27,947 nt of DNA. Source: Caryophanales bacterium UBA6768 (GTDB taxonomy: Bacteria; Bacillota; Bacilli; Bacillales_D; Amphibacillaceae). Where the stretch lies: positions 1 to 27,947 of the forward strand of contig DKGO01000088.1 of NCBI GenBank assembly GCA_002453315.1. Direction: 5' to 3'. Below are positions 24,977-27,947 of this stretch, piece after piece (the first letter of the stretch is position 1; each line of letters opens with the position of its first letter). Position numbers and translations under genes: made by a program. The notes beneath the pieces are model-generated. The model did no database searches and was not told where the DNA came from. It saw nothing but the letters and a program-made list of their open reading frames with translations.

Positions 24977-25924
24977 TTAATCGTATGGCCCTAAAAACCT
25001 TACTCCATCAAAATGGATTAAATGCGAGGGTGCATCAGCAACCCATACCTCCGTTTCCCATGCTATATCACTAATATACCTAGCCATTAATTCTCTATCA
25101 GGAAATGCAGTGACATAGACAATCCCAACTGTAGAATCCTTAAACAATGTTTGTAATTCCCTATGCCTTTTTCCATCAACAGGTCCATGACTTGTTACCG
25201 ATTCCGCTAATATCAACCATTCTCTTTCAGGACAGTAAATAATAACGTCTGGCATTTTTCCATATGCATTTACTTTGACACCCAATTCTTTAAGTAAAGA
25301 TTCATCGAAATAGCCCATTTTTTCACCAGTATCACCAGCATAAATTAAAATACCGCCTGGAATAAAACGTGGTCCAAATTCTTCAACAATTGATTTAATT
25401 AGCCTGCTATGCTCCCCTGGAGTAATAAATATTTCTTTGTCCTCAGCAATTTTTACTGGTATTTTATTTTGCTGTCTTTCCTTAGCATATAACTCCACGA
25501 GTGTTTTTCGACCTTCAAGGTATTCTACAAGGGCAATATTCCATTCTATCGTTCCATATTTCTTAATAAGCTCCAATGTTTCTCCTTCAATTTGGTAAAC
25601 TGCCTTTGGGCTGTTAACTGGCCTCGATGGATCATCTGGATTGTATAAAGCAATACCTGCATCAACAAACTGATGCATAGAAAATCTCCTAAAAGTCTCA
25701 CGTGAATTAGGAGCATACACTTTACCATATTCGTTCCTGCTAAATTCCATTATTGGCGTAATGCCTATCAATCTCTTTTCTGCTTGTTCCCATGTTTCCT
25801 CTGCACCCAAACTTAATAATGCCAACAGACAAAGGGCAGATCTTTCATTCTGTTGTGCCCTTGGTAAACCAAGTTGTTTAAGAATATCAATAGCTTGGAC
25901 AATATTTGAATGCACCTTTTCCAC
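24977..25924 (-). CDS. Type II restriction endonuclease, BsuBI/PstI family
   Basis: This is a 315-residue restriction enzyme, the length of BsuBI (about 316). The start is GTG 25924, sharing one base with the methylase stop (TAGTG), with GGAGGAGG just before it. The N-terminal domain is helical; the C-terminal catalytic domain has Pro 225-Asp 226 in GKMPDVIIY and Glu 241 in LILAESVTSHGPVDGKRHREL, the hallmark segment of the BsuBI/PstI family. BsuBI and PstI cut CTGCAG; the same site is expected here but specificity is not read directly from sequence. Coupling to the methylase upstream means that protection is made first. No control (C) protein gene is seen. The enzyme appears intact. Confidence 0.93.
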   Translation of the reverse strand: MEKVHSNIVQAIDILKQLGLPRAQQNERSALCLLALLSLGAEETWEQAEKRLIGITPIMEFSRNEYGKVYAPNSRETFRRFSMHQFVDAGIALYNPDDPSRPVNSPKAVYQIEGETLELIKKYGTIEWNIALVEYLEGRKTLVELYAKERQQNKIPVKIAEDKEIFITPGEHSRLIKSIVEEFGPRFIPGGILIYAGDTGEKMGYFDESLLKELGVKVNAYGKMPDVIIYCPEREWLILAESVTSHGPVDGKRHRELQTLFKDSTVGIVYVTAFPDRELMARYISDIAWETEVWVADAPSHLIHFDGVRFLGPYD

Positions 25925-27414
25925 TACAAAACCTCCTCCAACTTTATATCTATATCATCCTGAGAAATATCGCCTTTATATGAAAGGTACCAATCACCGA
26001 GAGTTGTTAAAATTTCAATCGAAGGAAAATACATCGCCCTAAGGTCGGTAGCATTTACCTGTGTATGTCCATTAAATAATCTAAAATATTTATCAACTAA
26101 TGTGGAACTTAAATAAACATATAATCCAAAAGCTAATTCTTTTTGCATGCTGGTCCTATCTCTGTGTAGAACATTCAACCCATTATCAAAGCCAAGAACA
26201 GGTGAATTAAACATTTCTGGAATAGTTACACCAGATATTATTCTCTTTTTCTCTTCCTTTGCAGAAAACCTCCTAATTATGGTATAAAATCCATTTGGAT
26301 AAAGCATTTTTTCGGTTTCTTCATTTCTTACAATAGCATTAGGCTTTTTTGAATCCCTTTTTATCCATTTGACACTACTTTGTTCTATATGGGTTGGATA
26401 AAGCATTGGAACAGTTCCGTCTTCTGGCATACTTCTAAGATGTTCCTTCGCTCTGAAACTTACAACTGGTCCAGTTGAAACGCTTATGCCTAAATCCTCT
26501 AAAGAATATTTAACAGAAGGGAACAAATCTATAATACTTTCTCCTTGCGATGTGGGAATGTGGAAGAAAGATTCAGAATCTCCTTCCCGAACAATCTGTT
26601 CAAAAGGATAAATATTTTCTTCATAATCGGTAAAACTAGCGTCTGTTGAGGTTGATATTTTTACCTTACCTTGCTTTCCGCCACGCTCTAGCATAATAAT
26701 CACATTTTCCTGTAAAACCTCATCATCCTTAAAGGCTTTATTACGGGACTCAAATAAATGAAGGTGCTTTATTACCGTATCTTTTAAAATCAATTCCCTG
26801 AATGACCTATAATATGGTCCATTACAAAAACTACGAGGGATTATTGCAACAATTTGACCTCCATCAGCCAACAACTTTATTGTAAGTGCAACAAATGCAG
26901 AATATAAATTAACTGTCTCTATACCTATACTTCTAAGTAACCTCCGATGCAGTGAGTTACTTCTGATTTTCTTGTATGGTGGGTTTAATATAGCATGCGT
27001 ATATTTTCCAATCTGCTGATGATTAAACAAATTAAGTTGACTGTCTAGTTTGTCTACACCCCAAGCTATAAAATCCTCAGAAATTTTAAGTGATTCAATG
27101 TTTAGTTTATCCTTAAATGGTGACAATGTACTTTTTATACGACATCCTAAAATTTCGTCAACTTCCACCAACGTACAATCTATACTAGAAGTCTTTTCGT
27201 TTATTAATGTTTCCAATAAGGCTGCCGTTAGCGTTCCTATACCTGCACCAGCATCTAAAATATTTGGATTATCTAACTTATCACTATCAAATAAAGATGC
27301 CATGAATCTTGCGACTGTAACGGGTGTTAGATACTGACTATATTCTGACTTGTTGATGAGCATATCATTAAGTTCAATACGCTCTCGGTCTAGCAATTCA
27401 ATTGTATTATTCAA
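25924..27414 (-). CDS. Adenine-N6 DNA methyltransferase of the BsuBI/PstI system
   Basis: This amino-methyltransferase protects the site cut by the enzyme downstream. I prefer TTG 27414, because AAGAAGG sits eight bases before it and the ~496-residue product matches M.BsuBI/M.PstI (about 500). An in-frame ATG at 27468 would add 18 residues but has no ribosome site and overlaps a TATAAT that may be the promoter. In numbering from ATG 27468: motif X region YSQYLTPVTVARFM (44-57), motif I LDAGAGIGTLT (71-81), catalytic NPPY (162-165), followed by a large target-recognition half. The motif order X-I-IV marks the gamma class (Eco57I-like). Its last codons carry the ribosome site of the endonuclease. 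The product is most likely m6A in CTGCAG, by family. Confidence 0.92.
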   Translation of the reverse strand: MNNTIELLDRERIELNDMLINKSEYSQYLTPVTVARFMASLFDSDKLDNPNILDAGAGIGTLTAALLETLINEKTSSIDCTLVEVDEILGCRIKSTLSPFKDKLNIESLKISEDFIAWGVDKLDSQLNLFNHQQIGKYTHAILNPPYKKIRSNSLHRRLLRSIGIETVNLYSAFVALTIKLLADGGQIVAIIPRSFCNGPYYRSFRELILKDTVIKHLHLFESRNKAFKDDEVLQENVIIMLERGGKQGKVKISTSTDASFTDYEENIYPFEQIVREGDSESFFHIPTSQGESIIDLFPSVKYSLEDLGISVSTGPVVSFRAKEHLRSMPEDGTVPMLYPTHIEQSSVKWIKRDSKKPNAIVRNEETEKMLYPNGFYTIIRRFSAKEEKKRIISGVTIPEMFNSPVLGFDNGLNVLHRDRTSMQKELAFGLYVYLSSTLVDKYFRLFNGHTQVNATDLRAMYFPSIEILTTLGDWYLSYKGDISQDDIDIKLEEVL

Positions 27415-27699
27415 CGACTTCACCTTCTTTAATTTATTCTCAAAATAGAACTTTCCATTTATATTCATTATAACATTTTGTATAAAGTTTGTTTTTGCCT
27501 CTCCACTTCTAAGGACTTTAAAAATTCACATAATATGTGTCCTATAATAAAAACGGGTGAACCTTTACTTTAATTATACTTTTATATTCAATTCATTGAG
27601 TTATTCCTAAATAGTAAACAATCACAACTAGGACTTTGAATTAACCATACAATCTAATCTACCCATATATAAAGCTGAACTGTTGTCTTACGCTTGTAT

Positions 27700-27789
27700 A
27701 ACCCATTAATAATTAGGGATAGGTTGCCTTTTAAATCGAAGTTATAGGGGAAGTTATACATATGTACAGTTGAACTAAATTAATGGGTT
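27700..27789 (+). repeat. Long-range inverted repeat, 11-bp perfect arms
   Basis: AACCCATTAAT at 27700-27710 and ATTAATGGGTT at 27779-27789 enclose 68 bases that include the AAGTTATA tandem pair. It could form a leader structure for the gene that begins at the window's end, or a protein-binding site. Confidence 0.45.
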
Positions 27790-27934
27790 TTAATAAATTT
27801 AATTCTAAATCAAAATATTTCTTTATAGATTTGATTTGTATATCATTTTGTTATATAAATAGATTGTAGGGTATTATCATATCATTTAAAACATTCCATC
27901 AAAATACAAATTATAATCTGCCTACCAATATTTG

Positions 27935-27947
27935 AAGGAGGTAGATG
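27935..27947 (+). promoter_or_regulatory. Strong ribosome-binding site at the window edge
   Basis: AAGGAGGT is followed within three bases by ATG at 27945. The spacing is tight, so the true start may lie just outside the window. It indicates a + strand gene divergent from the methylase. Confidence 0.5.

Larger units (their letters stand above)
27469..27947. other. Upstream region of the methylase and leader of a + strand gene beyond the window
   Basis: This 479-base AT-rich stretch holds no gene that I can support. On the minus strand a TATAAT at about 27467-27472 may serve the methylase. On the + strand AACCCATTAAT (27700-27710) is mirrored perfectly by ATTAATGGGTT (27779-27789). AAGTTATA is repeated at 27739-27746 and 27751-27758. 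The segment ends in GAAGGAGGTAGATG. Confidence 0.5.

Noticed and set aside
25761..27337. 93- and 95-codon + strand frames over the restriction and methylase genes
   Set aside because: They are mirror frames of strongly supported minus-strand genes, without ribosome sites.
1..27947. CRISPR arrays, tRNA or rRNA genes
   Set aside because: No regularly spaced repeats, cloverleaf candidates or rRNA-like sequence were seen on either strand.

Overview
The window is low-GC Firmicute DNA, most likely accessory DNA (plasmid, genomic island or a stack of transposons) from a Bacillaceae member. The evidence is the strong AGGAGG-type ribosome sites, the Bacillus-type MerR/MerA, a Tn1546-type Tn3-family transposase, resABC/ccdA-type cytochrome c maturation genes and a BsuBI/PstI-type restriction system. 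I saw no rRNA, tRNA, CRISPR array or core housekeeping gene.

Layout. (1) 1-3.55 kb is a graveyard of mobile elements on the + strand: the C-terminal half of a serine recombinase, a Tn552-like DDE transposase with a stop, a frameshift and a second stop, and the first ~85 codons of its AAA ATPase partner. An IS110-family transposase cuts this ATPase off; it lacks its N-terminal nuclease half and carries a stop codon where the nucleophilic serine is expected. A structured non-coding stretch follows it and could be the IS guide (bridge) RNA region. (2) 3.7-5.9 kb is a complete but minimal mercury operon, merR-merA, with a textbook MerR promoter and no transporter. A 38-bp Tn3-type terminal repeat at 5975-6012 marks the end of an element lying to its left. 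(3) 6.0-9.2 kb is a Tn1546-type tnpA (988-codon length, killed by one stop and one frameshift) with its terminal repeat at 9170-9207. That repeat cuts a second, minus-strand mer operon after merA codon 24; the second merR and its operator survive.

(4) 9.8-20.2 kb is a coherent metal and redox module. On the minus strand, in order of transcription, come ccdA, resA, resB and resC (a whole System II cytochrome c maturation set), then a SHOCT-domain membrane protein, a UbiE-like methyltransferase, a second CcdA/DsbD-like membrane protein, a sensor kinase and a response regulator. A lipoprotein multicopper oxidase follows. A tiny + strand membrane protein sits between the regulator and the oxidase. 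The plausible joint role is handling of copper or redox stress at the outer face of the membrane: the oxidase and Met/His/Gly-rich small proteins bind metal, the CcdA/ResA proteins keep thiols reduced, and the two-component system senses. This role is inferred. No intact c-type cytochrome is encoded here, although a possible broken haem motif lies at 11590-11691.

(5) 20.5-27.5 kb is a DNA-processing and defence region, all on the minus strand: a predicted primase-helicase fusion whose Shine-Dalgarno is held in a perfect hairpin, a predicted PD-(D/E)xK nuclease of unknown function, and a type II restriction-modification pair of the BsuBI/PstI family (expected site CTGCAG). The primase-helicase plus nuclease pair is the least explained part of the window. 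The last 480 bases hold no gene but contain a long-range inverted repeat and end in a strong ribosome site for a + strand gene outside the window.
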